Assembly (NCBI RefSeq): GCF_000686525.1
Contig: NZ_JMKT01000009.1
Coordinates: forward strand, 1 to 64,000
Direction: 5' to 3'
Origin: Desulfonatronovibrio hydrogenovorans DSM 9292
Lineage (GTDB): Bacteria > Desulfobacterota > Desulfovibrionia > Desulfovibrionales > Desulfonatronovibrionaceae
DNA: 64,000 nt
The number at the start of each line of letters is the position of its first letter. The first letter of the stretch is position 1. Under the pieces are notes generated by a model. The model saw only the letters and a program-made list of their open reading frames with translations. It did not search any database and was not told the DNA's origin. This document shows positions 17,661-25,933 of the stretch, piece after piece. The translations under genes were made by a program, and so were the position numbers.

Positions 17661-18452
17661 TTAAATATGATCTTCCCGGACCAGTCTGCACAGGATTTTT
17701 TTGAGGTCCAGGCCGGCAGCTTTAAATCCCTGGGTGCCGAACTTCATATTGGCTTCCAGAACATAAAACTTTCCTTCTGATTCGCAGATATCCATGCCTG
17801 TATAATTGAATCCGCATAAATGGCAGGCGGTCAGGGCCAGGTTCTCGGCCTGTTCAGGTATGTCCTCAAAGCAAAGGGTGGCTCCCAGGGAAACATTGGC
17901 CCTGAAGTCATCCTCCTGGGGAATACGCTGATAGGAGTGAATAATTTTTTCCCCGGCAACAACGATCCGGAAGTCTCTTATCCGGGGAAGAAATTCCTGG
18001 ATATAGGCCGGTTGGTTGCTCTCCAGGTAGGAGCTGAGTTCTTCTCTGTTTTTGACGAGCCAGACCCCGTTGCCCCTGGATGAGTACCTGGGGGTTTTGG
18101 CGATGAAGGGAAAAGAAAAATCCCTGCTGATATTCTGCTGCTGGACTGGTCCGTAATAAAATCTTGTTCTGGGCACTGGAAGGCCCACAAGCTGGAACAT
18201 GATCGTCTGCTTTATCTTGTCTCCAACAAAGCGGTACGATTCTATGGATGGAAAGATTTCCTTGCCCATGGCCGAGAACATCTCCGCATAAAGGGAAGTG
18301 GGAAAGAATATTTTTTTGGAATCCAGGATCAGCTGGAGTTTCCACTGGGGATAGTGGCTCAGGTTGGGACAGACTCCCAGGGTGGTGATCTGGGGACAGT
18401 GTTTAAGCTGTGATCCAATTGCCACCTTGGGCAGGCCGCAAGGTTCGGTCAT
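17661..18452 (-). CDS. ATP-grasp (RimK-like) ligase
   Basis: 263 aa. The region from about 75 to 260 matches an ATP-grasp fold of the RimK/GshB type: QLVGLPVPRTRFYYG, FPFIAKTPRYSSRGNGVWLV (ATP-binding Lys and glycine loop), YIQEFLP, and the metal site near the C-terminus in FYVLEANMKFGTQGF (E-x-N). Members join an amino acid or carboxylate to an amine. The substrate is unknown. The N-terminal GVCPNLSHYP segment is not typical. It starts 5 bp after mscS in the same leftward unit. Confidence 0.8.
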   Translation of the reverse strand: MTEPCGLPKVAIGSQLKHCPQITTLGVCPNLSHYPQWKLQLILDSKKIFFPTSLYAEMFSAMGKEIFPSIESYRFVGDKIKQTIMFQLVGLPVPRTRFYYGPVQQQNISRDFSFPFIAKTPRYSSRGNGVWLVKNREELSSYLESNQPAYIQEFLPRIRDFRIVVAGEKIIHSYQRIPQEDDFRANVSLGATLCFEDIPEQAENLALTACHLCGFNYTGMDICESEGKFYVLEANMKFGTQGFKAAGLDLKKILCRLVREDHI

Positions 18453-18457
18453 TGTGG

Positions 18458-19399
18458 TTATCCCCGGCTGTCTGCCGGGCCGGACCCGGGGGAGAGGCCG
18501 GATGAATTTTCCAGGAGCTTGATGTCCATGGGCTTGCTGGCAGATCCGAAGTAGACTGATCTGTGGGGAAAGGGGATTTCGATCCGGTTTTCATCAAAGG
18601 TCTTTTTGATCCTGCGTAGAAATTCCCTGCCTACTTCCCATTGTTTAATGGGTCTGGTCTTGATGCGTCCCCTGATCATGACTGCAGAGTCTGCAAACTT
18701 GTCCACTCCAAAGACTTCCAGGTTGTCCACCATCAAGGGACCAAAATACTCGTCTGTTTTAAGGGACTCACCAACTTTTTTGATGAGTTCCACCACCTTG
18801 TCGGTGTCTTCCTTGTAGGCCACGCCAAGGTCAAAGATATAGGCCGACCAGGTGTTGGTCATGTTGGAAAGGGTGTTGATGGTGCCATTGGGGAAAACAT
18901 GGACTGTCCCGGTCAAATCGCGAAGAACAATGGTCCTGAAATTCACTTTTTCCACCAGTCCTCCGGTGCCGTTGATTACAGCCACATCTCCCACCCGGAT
19001 CTGGTCTTCCAGGATAATGAAAAAACCGGAAATAACGTCCCGGACCAGGTTCTGGGCTCCAAACCCCACTGCCAGCCCGATAATGCCTGCTCCGGCCAGG
19101 ATGGGAGCTATTTCAAAGCCCAGTTGGCGCAGCAGGACCAGCAGAGCCAGGACCCATATGGCAGCATAGATACCCTGGCGTAAAAGTTTGATCAGGGTCT
19201 CAGACCTCTTCTGGACTTCAGACGGAGGCTCGCCGGTTGTTTTCCCGCGCTGGACCAGTCTGCCTTCCAGACGTTCCAGGGCTGAGCGGACAACTTTTTT
19301 GATCAGATATACAATGAATAAAATGACCAGCACCCTGAGGGTGGTTGGGATTATGGATTCCCATCCGATCTCCTGGATGATCTGCTGAAGCATATCCAT
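18458..19399 (-). CDS. Small-conductance mechanosensitive channel (MscS family)
   Basis: 313 aa. Three membrane helices in the first 130 residues; the pore-lining TM3 is glycine/alanine-rich (GIIGLAVGFGAQNLVRDVISGFF), followed by the beta domain (EDQIRVGDVAVINGTGGLVEKVNFRTI). The channel opens under membrane tension to release solutes on osmotic downshock, which fits an organism that handles choline osmolytes. The C-terminal tail past 290 is short and serine/glycine-rich. Between cysS and the ATP-grasp gene. Confidence 0.95.
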   Translation of the reverse strand: MDMLQQIIQEIGWESIIPTTLRVLVILFIVYLIKKVVRSALERLEGRLVQRGKTTGEPPSEVQKRSETLIKLLRQGIYAAIWVLALLVLLRQLGFEIAPILAGAGIIGLAVGFGAQNLVRDVISGFFIILEDQIRVGDVAVINGTGGLVEKVNFRTIVLRDLTGTVHVFPNGTINTLSNMTNTWSAYIFDLGVAYKEDTDKVVELIKKVGESLKTDEYFGPLMVDNLEVFGVDKFADSAVMIRGRIKTRPIKQWEVGREFLRRIKKTFDENRIEIPFPHRSVYFGSASKPMDIKLLENSSGLSPGSGPADSRG

Positions 19400-19430
19400 G
19401 CATACCTCCTGTGGTTCAGTTCCAGGTCTG

Positions 19431-20888
19431 TCAGGTAAAATCCCATTTAGGACCTTCAGGAGTATCCATTACTTCAATGCCCAGTTCTGTCAACTTGCCC
19501 CGCAAGTTATCAGCCAGCTCAAAGTCTCTGGATTTTCTGGCAGCCTGTCTCTGCTCGACCAGGGCCTGGATTTCAGCCGGGTCAATGTTCCTTCGTTTGC
19601 AGATGATCTCCTTGATGCGGTCCAGAAAAGTCAGGGAGTGCAGGCTGAGCAGTCCCAGGACTTGTCCCCATTTTTGATAGAGTCCCAGAATGTCTTTCAT
19701 AAGCTTGCGTCCGGCCTCTGATTTGCGAAAGGACTTGGTCTCAAGCATTCTGTTGGCCAGCCTGGTCAGACTGAAGACATGGCCCAGGGCTTCAGCCGTG
19801 TTCAGGTCATCGTTCATGGCCTGATCCCATTTGGCCGAGATTTCGCTTATTTCCTGCTCAGTTTCTGGAAATTCGGGTCCCCTGGTCCATTTGGTCTTAG
19901 CCAGTTCCCCTTCCAAAAGAGAAATGGTCTGGTATATCCTTTTAATGGCCTTTTCAGCTTCCTCCAGATAGGAAGTGGAGTAGTCAAGAGGACTTCTGTA
20001 ATGCTTGGTCAGAAGAAAAAAGCGGAGAACTTCTTCATGGCAACTGGAAAGGATATCCTTAATGGTGATGAAATTTCCCAATGACTTGGACATCTTTTCA
20101 GAGTTGACCCGGACGAATCCATTATGGACCCAGTAGTTGACAAATTTGGTCCCAAAGGCGGCTTCGCTCTGGGCCATTTCGTTTTCATGGTGAGGAAAGG
20201 CCAGGTCCTGCCCGCCACCGTGAATGTCAAAAGGAATTCCCAGGTATTTTTCACTCATGGCAGAGCATTCAAGATGCCATCCGGGCCTGCCCGGACCCCA
20301 GGGACTGTCCCATTGGGGCTCACCAGGTCTGGACGACTTCCACAGGGCAAAGTCCAGAGGGTCTTCTTTTTCTTCGCCTGGAGCCACCCTGGCCCCGGAA
20401 TTCAATTCTTCAATGTTGCGGCCGGAAAGCTTGCCGTAGTGTTCCATCTTTCTTACCCGGAAATAGACATCTCCGGATTTTGTGGAATAGGCAAAGCCTT
20501 TATCTTCCAGGAGCCGGATAAGACTGATCATTTCAGGAATGTGTTCAGTAGCCTTGGGTTCAATGTCTGCCCGTAAGATATTCAGCCGGTCCATGTCCTG
20601 ATAGAAGGCCTGGATGTATTTTTCAGCCACCTGGTCAGAAGTCAGACCTTCCTGACGGGCTCTGTTGATTATCTTGTCGTCTATGTCAGTGAAATTGCGG
20701 ACAAAGGTAACTTTGTACCCAATGTGGCGCAGGTATCTGACCAGGACGTCAAAGACCACGGTGGACCGGGCATGTCCGATATGACAATAATCATAGGCAG
20801 TTATGCCGCAGACATACATTTTGACATGGTTGTCTTCAATGGGAGTGAGTTCCTGTTTTTTTCTCAAAACCGTGTTGTAGATGAGCAT
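19431..20888 (-). CDS. cysS: Cysteine--tRNA ligase
   Basis: 485 aa. Zinc ligand Cys in YVCGITAYDYCHIGHARST (also the HIGH motif, with HIGH exact), then GWHLECSAM and HGGGQDLAFPHHENE for zinc and substrate, and the KMSKS loop in SEKMSKSLGNFITI. Charges tRNA-Cys. It begins 2 bp after the ispDF stop, so the two are co-transcribed, an arrangement common in this lineage. Confidence 0.98.
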   Translation of the reverse strand: MLIYNTVLRKKQELTPIEDNHVKMYVCGITAYDYCHIGHARSTVVFDVLVRYLRHIGYKVTFVRNFTDIDDKIINRARQEGLTSDQVAEKYIQAFYQDMDRLNILRADIEPKATEHIPEMISLIRLLEDKGFAYSTKSGDVYFRVRKMEHYGKLSGRNIEELNSGARVAPGEEKEDPLDFALWKSSRPGEPQWDSPWGPGRPGWHLECSAMSEKYLGIPFDIHGGGQDLAFPHHENEMAQSEAAFGTKFVNYWVHNGFVRVNSEKMSKSLGNFITIKDILSSCHEEVLRFFLLTKHYRSPLDYSTSYLEEAEKAIKRIYQTISLLEGELAKTKWTRGPEFPETEQEISEISAKWDQAMNDDLNTAEALGHVFSLTRLANRMLETKSFRKSEAGRKLMKDILGLYQKWGQVLGLLSLHSLTFLDRIKEIICKRRNIDPAEIQALVEQRQAARKSRDFELADNLRGKLTELGIEVMDTPEGPKWDFT

Positions 20889-20890
20889 GG

Positions 20891-22087
20891 TCAGCTCCGT
20901 GGTTGTTTTTTGGTTTTAATGGCCGTTACTGCGGCCATGGCCTTGATTCCCTGCTTGGCCCCTGTAAAGCCGAGCTTTTCCTCTGTGGTGGCCTTGATGT
21001 TCACCTGATGAGGGGCAAGCCCGGTCAGACCCAGCAAATTGGACTTGATCTGTTCTTTATACGGGGCGAGTCGGGGCACCTGGGCTATGACGGTGATGTC
21101 CATGTGCTGGATCAAAAGGCCTTCTTTCTGGGCAAGATGAAGGACTTCAGCAAGAAAAACCGTGCTGCTCATGCCTGCAAACCGGTTGTCGCTGTCTGGA
21201 AAGAGATCTCCGATGTCCCCTTTGCCCAGACATCCCAGGATGGCGTCCACCAGGGCATGTAACAGGACATCACCATCAGAATGGGCAGATACTGAAGGAG
21301 CTCCGGGAATGGGGATTCCCCCCAGTACCATGGGTCGCTCACCGCCGTAACGGTGTACATCATAGCCAAGGCCGGTGCAGGTCAGAGGAGGCTCAGGATT
21401 TTTAACAAGCATGTTCAGATCTTCACAGGTAGTGATTTTAATATTGTTTTCCAGGCCGGAAACAGTCCTGACTTTGTGTCCAGCCAACTCAACCATGGAT
21501 GCGTCATCCGTGACCTGCAGGCTGGAAGATTTAGCCCTGGCATGGGCCTGGACCAGGATTTTTCTGGGAAAGAACTGGGGGGTCTGGACGAGAAAGAGTT
21601 TGTCCCTGTTCAGGGTCTCAACCACCTCTTGAGACTCAACTTTTTTGACCGTATCTTTGCAGGGGATGACCGGGATGGTACCGCCTAGGCCGGGGCCGAA
21701 TGCCTGCACCAGTTCCCGGACAAGGCCGGCTGTAAAAAAAGGCCTTGCTGCATCATGGACCATGATGTGGTCGCATTCATCCGGCAGAACAGATAGGGCG
21801 CTTTGGACCGAGTCCTGGCGGAGGATTCCGCCCTGGACGCAGTGAACCGGAATTCCCGGATGCCTGCTGTTCAGCAGATCTTCTACCTGTTGCCTGCACC
21901 AGGACATTTCATCAGCAGGAAAAGCTATTACTGTTCCGGAAATAATGCCTGAACGGGCAAAGGTGAGGACGCTGTGCCAAAACAGGGGCAGACCTTGATG
22001 GTCCAGGAACTGTTTTTTTTTCCCAAGTCCGCTTCGGCCAAGTCTTGTGCTTTGGCCGGCGGCCAGGATTACGGCCCATATATTCAT
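20891..22087 (-). CDS. ispDF: Bifunctional IspD/IspF isoprenoid enzyme
   Basis: 398 aa fusion. Residues 1-230 are IspD (AVILAAGQSTRLGRSG, HDAARPFFTAGLV, TDDASMVE), forming CDP-methylerythritol. Residues about 238-395 are IspF (GLGYDVHRYGGERPMVLGGI with metal ligands D and H, SAHSDGDVLLHALVDAILG, TTEEKLGFTGAKQGI), making the cyclodiphosphate. The two non-consecutive steps of the MEP pathway sit on one chain, as in many delta- and epsilonproteobacteria. It is immediately downstream of rnpB and upstream of cysS. Confidence 0.97.
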   Translation of the reverse strand: MNIWAVILAAGQSTRLGRSGLGKKKQFLDHQGLPLFWHSVLTFARSGIISGTVIAFPADEMSWCRQQVEDLLNSRHPGIPVHCVQGGILRQDSVQSALSVLPDECDHIMVHDAARPFFTAGLVRELVQAFGPGLGGTIPVIPCKDTVKKVESQEVVETLNRDKLFLVQTPQFFPRKILVQAHARAKSSSLQVTDDASMVELAGHKVRTVSGLENNIKITTCEDLNMLVKNPEPPLTCTGLGYDVHRYGGERPMVLGGIPIPGAPSVSAHSDGDVLLHALVDAILGCLGKGDIGDLFPDSDNRFAGMSSTVFLAEVLHLAQKEGLLIQHMDITVIAQVPRLAPYKEQIKSNLLGLTGLAPHQVNIKATTEEKLGFTGAKQGIKAMAAVTAIKTKKQPRS

Positions 22088-22102
22088 AAGCAGATATTTG
22101 AT

Positions 22103-22629
22103 GGAGTCGGACTGTAAGCCGGGTTCTGTAGGCGGCTGGCTCCAAAGGAAATCAGCCGCTGATTGTCATTCATCTGGGATCTGGATTACTCCAGACCTCA
22201 AGCAGCCTACCCGAAGACATTGGCCGGGCCGGCCTCGTACGTCTTCCTATTTGGCCTTGCTCCGGACGGGGTTTACCTAGCTTGCTGCGTCACCGCAGCA
22301 ACTGGTGGGCTCTTACCCCACCGTTTCACCCTTACCCTGCACTTACTTCAGCAATGGATTTTTGGTCTGCTGTTTGGTCACCACCAATTGTGGATCCGAC
22401 TGATCAAGTAAGTGCAGGGCGGTCTGTTTTCTGTGGCACTGTCCCAGGGTTGCCCCTGCTGGACGTTATCCAGCGTCCTGCCCTGCGGAGCCCGGACTTT
22501 CCTCCCTCCGGCACCCGCTTTAATCGTGGAAAAACAATAAAGACCGGCTCCTGAATTCTGCAGGATTTAATCAGGGGCCATATTCCGCTATTAAAGCAGG
22601 TGCCGGACAGCGACAATCCGTCCGACTCC
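22103..22629 (-). ncRNA. rnpB: RNase P RNA, large form with expanded P3 and P12
   Basis: The minus strand begins GGAGTCGGAC and ends GTCCGACTCC, pairing as helix P1. It contains the universal blocks GGGAGGAAAGTCCGGGCTCC, GGTAAGGGTGAAACGGTGGG with TAAGAGCCCACC, and AACCCGGCTTACAG near the 3' end. About 527 nt against the usual 350-420. The extra length is in P3 (22508-22606, closed by CCGGCACC/GGGTGCCGG, with an internal hairpin) and in P12 (22335-22419, closed by CCCTGCACTTACTT/AAGTAAGTGCAGGG). The core that matures tRNA 5' ends is intact. It lies just upstream of ispDF. Confidence 0.97.
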
Positions 22630-22685
22630 AAAATTAATTATAAGTTATTCTGCAGACATTGCAAGGCAATACCTGAATCCGGGTT

Positions 22686-23414
22686 CTAGTTTTCGCAGAA
22701 GTGCTCTTCCCAGAAAATCAGCCTCTGGCAGTTGGGGCAGCTCAGAATCTGTTCCCCTTTCTGGATTTCAATGAAAGACTGGGGGGGGATACTTATGTAG
22801 CATCCTGTGCATACACCTCTTTTGACAGATACGATGACCGGGTTGTTCAGCCTGTCTTTGATGAAATTATATCTGGAAAGGATGGGTACCGGGACATTGG
22901 CGCAGGCTTTTTTTCTGCTTTTTTCCAGCTCATTTATCCTTTTATTGATTTTGTCCATTTCAGAATCAAGGGTGGACTGGCTGATGGTCAACTCCTCCCT
23001 CAGAGACTCGATACGGGTGGTCAAATCTTCTTTTTTGTCCTGATGAATATTAATATCCTCGATGAGGTTGGTCATCTCTTCTTCCCGGAACCGGTTCAGT
23101 TTTTCCAGGTTGTCCATCTCGCGCATCATGGCGTGGTATTCTTTGGTATTGTTGACCATCATCAACTTGTTCTTGCTTTTCTTGACCTTGTTGGAGTCCT
23201 CCCCGATATCATGCTCCAGCTTGCTCTTCTGCTGGTTCAAGAGGTCCAGACGTTCCTGGACCTGGCTTTTCTGGTCTTCCAGGGCCTCCAGAGTGGACTG
23301 CAGCTCTTCAAGATGCTTAGGGGCCTCAATCAGTCTGGTTTTGAGCTGAATCATTTCAGAATCAACTTGCTGAAGTTCCACCAGTTTTTTAATTTGGTCA
23401 ATATACTTGCTCAA
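22686..23414 (-). CDS. Coiled-coil zinc-ribbon protein (DUF164 / zf-RING_7 type)
   Basis: 242 aa. Residues about 1-180 are a long antiparallel coiled coil (heptads rich in Leu, Glu, Lys). The C-terminus is a four-cysteine zinc ribbon: GVCTGCYISIPPQSF then LSCPNCQRLIFWE. Family members occur widely, often beside Nif3 as here (the Nif3 gene ends 1 bp upstream), and are thought to act on nucleic acids, but no defined role is known to me. Confidence 0.88.
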   Translation of the reverse strand: MSKYIDQIKKLVELQQVDSEMIQLKTRLIEAPKHLEELQSTLEALEDQKSQVQERLDLLNQQKSKLEHDIGEDSNKVKKSKNKLMMVNNTKEYHAMMREMDNLEKLNRFREEEMTNLIEDINIHQDKKEDLTTRIESLREELTISQSTLDSEMDKINKRINELEKSRKKACANVPVPILSRYNFIKDRLNNPVIVSVKRGVCTGCYISIPPQSFIEIQKGEQILSCPNCQRLIFWEEHFCEN

Positions 23415-23415
23415 C

Positions 23416-24438
23416 TTAATCCTCCCCTGAAAAAGATTTCAGTATGTCTTTATCAAAAATTCTGTAAGGGTTTTTCCCTCTTATAAAATGGATCTCAACC
23501 TGGCTCAGCCTTTTGAACAGGGCTTCATGCCAGGAGAGCATCATTTTTTCCTCCAAAATAAAATGCCCAGGATCCAGGGTGCACCCCTGGTCAAAGACTT
23601 CCTGGGCCTGGTGATACTTGAGATCACCGGTAATAAATATGTCTGCACCCAGGGAAAAAGCCCTGGCAGCCAGATCGCCTCCTGATCCAGGGCAGTAGGC
23701 CACCCTGGTTACGGTTTCAGGAATTTGGCCCGCGCAGATGATTCTTTCCATGCCCAGGATTTTTTGCAAACCGGCCATGAAGTCAGCAAAGAGAGCCGGG
23801 CCTGGCAGATCCCCGATAAGGCCCAGTCCGTATTCCTTGCCTGGGGAACTGCTTTCCAGAATCTGAAAGGAAAAAGGTCCGATTTTTTCCTCCAGGCTGC
23901 TGATGAAAGGTTCAACCTGGTCACAGGGCAGGGTCAGCCCCTTCAGCAGACCCTGGGGGGTATGCTGGAGGTGGCGGATATATCGGCCATGGGGGATATC
24001 CTCCAAAGGAAGCTCCACAGGGGAATCCAGGACCAAGCAGGTATTTTTCTGGGTAAAAGTTGGAAAGAGGACCGCAGTGTTCTGCATGCCCAGGTCCCTG
24101 GCCAGCCACGATACCGGTCCGGCCGGGTTGACATCCAGGCTGGTGTGGGCGCTGTAAAGAATGGTGTTGGTGGACAGCAGTCGGGACAGGATACGGTGGA
24201 AGGAATCCACCTTGTCAGGAAGCTTTGGCTTGAGAGTAAGAGGGTGGTGAGTCAGCAGGAAATCCACCTTGAGCCTGACAGCCTGGTCAATTGTTTCTTC
24301 ATCAGGGTCAAGGGCCACAGCCATGCTTTTTATCTGCTGTTTTGTCCCGGCAACCTGGACTCCGCATCTGTCCCAGTCCAGGGCAAGCTGGGAAGGAGCA
24401 AAGGATTCAATTGTTTCAATCAGTCTTTTTAATTCCAT
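23416..24438 (-). CDS. Nif3-like dinuclear metal centre protein
   Basis: 340 aa. Nif3/YbgI/YqfO family: SQLALDWDRCGVQVAG, VDFLLTHHPLTLKPK (metal His pair), LYSAHTSLDVNPAGPVSWLA, and the C-terminal GADIFITGDLKYHQAQEV with ligands to the dinuclear site. About 340 aa because it has the PII-like insertion (about 125-230) between the two metal-binding halves. Biochemical role unsettled. Start at 24438, followed leftward by the zinc-ribbon gene. Confidence 0.9.
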   Translation of the reverse strand: MELKRLIETIESFAPSQLALDWDRCGVQVAGTKQQIKSMAVALDPDEETIDQAVRLKVDFLLTHHPLTLKPKLPDKVDSFHRILSRLLSTNTILYSAHTSLDVNPAGPVSWLARDLGMQNTAVLFPTFTQKNTCLVLDSPVELPLEDIPHGRYIRHLQHTPQGLLKGLTLPCDQVEPFISSLEEKIGPFSFQILESSSPGKEYGLGLIGDLPGPALFADFMAGLQKILGMERIICAGQIPETVTRVAYCPGSGGDLAARAFSLGADIFITGDLKYHQAQEVFDQGCTLDPGHFILEEKMMLSWHEALFKRLSQVEIHFIRGKNPYRIFDKDILKSFSGED

Positions 24439-24454
24439 TGAGGTCCAGGGGCAT

Positions 24455-24500
24455 AAAAAAAAGGTGCTTCCCTGTCCTGTTCGTGGGAAGCACCTTTTTT
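24455..24500 (-). terminator. Terminator after tRNA-Met
   Basis: GGTGCTTCCC and GGGAAGCACC pair over 10 bp around a 12-nt loop, flanked by A8 and T6. On the minus strand it ends in a T-run and lies 75 bp downstream of the tRNA-Met gene, before the Nif3 gene. The structure would also work on the + strand. Confidence 0.9.
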
Positions 24501-24575
24501 CGGTTTTGACTTAAGCCGGTCAAAGGGCATTGTTTTATTATTTTGTTTTAAAGCCAGCAATTTCACTCCCTGAAA

Positions 24576-24651
24576 TGGTGGGCCAACCAGGATTTGAACC
24601 TGGGACCTTCCGGTTATGAGCCGGTGGCTCTGCCAACTGAGCTATTGGCCC
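24576..24651 (-). tRNA. tRNA-Met (CAU anticodon)
   Basis: 76 nt including an encoded CCA. Acceptor GGGCCAA pairs with TTGGCCC, D arm AGCTCAGTTGGCAGAGC, anticodon loop CTCATAA with anticodon CAT, T arm CCAGGTTCAAATCCTGG. The first base pair is G-C and the anticodon stem lacks the three G-C pairs of initiator tRNA, so it is elongator Met, unless modified to tRNA-Ile2 (lysidine), which sequence alone does not exclude. Confidence 0.95.
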
Positions 24652-24733
24652 AAAAAAACTTGAAGAGGACTTATTTAATTTTTATAAAGAGCACTGTCAA
24701 TGATTTTTTGGTCAGGTTTTTCTTTAGAACAAA

Positions 24734-24761
24734 AAAAGACCCGGAAGATACCGGGTCTTTT
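24734..24761 (-). terminator. Terminator of ppaC
   Basis: AAAAGACCCGG and CCGGGTCTTTT form a perfect stem around a 6-nt loop (AAGATA), with A/T runs on both sides. It lies about 40 bp after the ppaC stop on the minus strand. Confidence 0.9.
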
Positions 24762-24802
24762 AAAGAAGCAGCAAAGCTGAAATTCAGCTTATTCTGCAGA
24801 TG

Positions 24803-25726
24803 TTAGCCGGCAAAGGCCTTTTCAAAGTTGGGAACAACCTGCTTTTTGCGGCTCATTACTCCATCCAGCCAGACAGAGGTTCCATCAACGCCTTTACCAA
24901 ATGCCTTTTCTACAACAGCCGGGTCATCGGAAATGACCAGCATTTCTGAACCTTCCTTCATGATATCTGTCAAAAGCAGGAATACAGAATGCCTTCCGCC
25001 TTCGTCCTTGACCTTTTTCATTTCTTCATAAAGGGCGTCCTTGACCGGCTCCAGGATGGAGAGGTCAACAACTTCCAGCTGGCCGATACCGACTTTGTTT
25101 CCGCTCATATTGAAATCCTTGTAGTCTCTGAACAGGAGCTCCCTGGTGGGAGTTCCGTCAACTGCGGACTTCACTTTGAACATTTCCATGCCCAGGTCCA
25201 TCATGTCGGAGACACCGGCTATTTTGGCCAGGGCTTCACAGGCCTTCTTGTCAGCGTCAGTGCAGGTGGCGGACTTGAATATAACTGTATCGCTCAGGAT
25301 GGCGCAAAGCATGATCCCAGCAATATTTTTGGGAATTTCAACGCCGTAGAAGTCATACATGGATTTAATGACTGTGCAGGTGCAACCCACCGGCCATATC
25401 CAGCATTCAAGGGGGTTGGGTGTTGTTACGTCGCCAAGCTTGTGGTGGTCGACAATGCCGACGATTTCAGCTTTGGACAGGTCATCCAGGCTCTGGGCAA
25501 GATCAGAATGGTCCACCAGGATTACTTTTTTGCCTTCTCCGGAAGTGATAACTTCAGGAGCATTAAGGCCGAATTTGTCCAGAACGAACTTGCTTTCAGG
25601 ATTCAGCTCTCCCTGGGCAGCAGCAGTTGCGGATACGCCCAGCTTGCTCTTGAGATCGGCTACGGCAATGGCTGCGCATACTGAATCACTGTCTGGGTTT
25701 TTGTGACCAAAAACGATTACGGACAT
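24803..25726 (-). CDS. ppaC: Manganese-dependent inorganic pyrophosphatase
   Basis: 307 aa, DHH-family type II pyrophosphatase. N-terminal VIVFGHKNPDSDSVCAAIA gives the metal-binding His/Asp set, then VDHSDLAQSL, GIVDHHKLGDV (DHH motif), and a C-terminal DHHA2 domain ending SRKKQVVPNFEKAF with the substrate-binding Arg-Lys-Lys. The start is ATG 25726, preceded by AGGAGG; the upstream extension has no ribosome site. It pulls biosynthetic reactions forward by removing pyrophosphate; in sulfate reducers this matters for sulfate activation. Confidence 0.96.
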   Translation of the reverse strand: MSVIVFGHKNPDSDSVCAAIAVADLKSKLGVSATAAAQGELNPESKFVLDKFGLNAPEVITSGEGKKVILVDHSDLAQSLDDLSKAEIVGIVDHHKLGDVTTPNPLECWIWPVGCTCTVIKSMYDFYGVEIPKNIAGIMLCAILSDTVIFKSATCTDADKKACEALAKIAGVSDMMDLGMEMFKVKSAVDGTPTRELLFRDYKDFNMSGNKVGIGQLEVVDLSILEPVKDALYEEMKKVKDEGGRHSVFLLLTDIMKEGSEMLVISDDPAVVEKAFGKGVDGTSVWLDGVMSRKKQVVPNFEKAFAG

Positions 25727-25771
25727 AAAGTACCTCCTACAGATTGGTTGTTTCAGCTTGTCGTTTTCAAA

Positions 25772-25805
25772 AAAACACTTTGTGCAATTTAGCACAAAGT
25801 GTTTT
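25772..25805. promoter_or_regulatory. 14-bp perfect inverted repeat upstream of ppaC
   Basis: AAAACACTTTGTGC and GCACAAAGTGTTTT pair exactly around AATTTA, 46 bp upstream of the ppaC start codon. It could be an operator, or a hairpin in the 5' leader. It is too AT-rich for a classic terminator and no gene reads into it. Confidence 0.45.
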
Positions 25806-25933
25806 CACTGCCAAGCTTAAATTTGGCTAAATAAGGCTTGCCCTTGACTTGAGTAAGTGCCAGAAACAGGCTTTTCATAGGACAATCTTATATAAGATTA
25901 TTTTTTTGTCCAGTCCTGCAGGGTAATTTGTAA

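Noticed and set aside
22127-22554. Protein-coding frames across the rnpB region
   Set aside because: The conserved RNase P blocks and P1 pairing explain the sequence; the frames are incidental.
24576-24651. Initiator tRNA-fMet
   Set aside because: First pair is G-C and the anticodon stem lacks three G-C pairs; elongator Met fits, with tRNA-Ile2 as the alternative.
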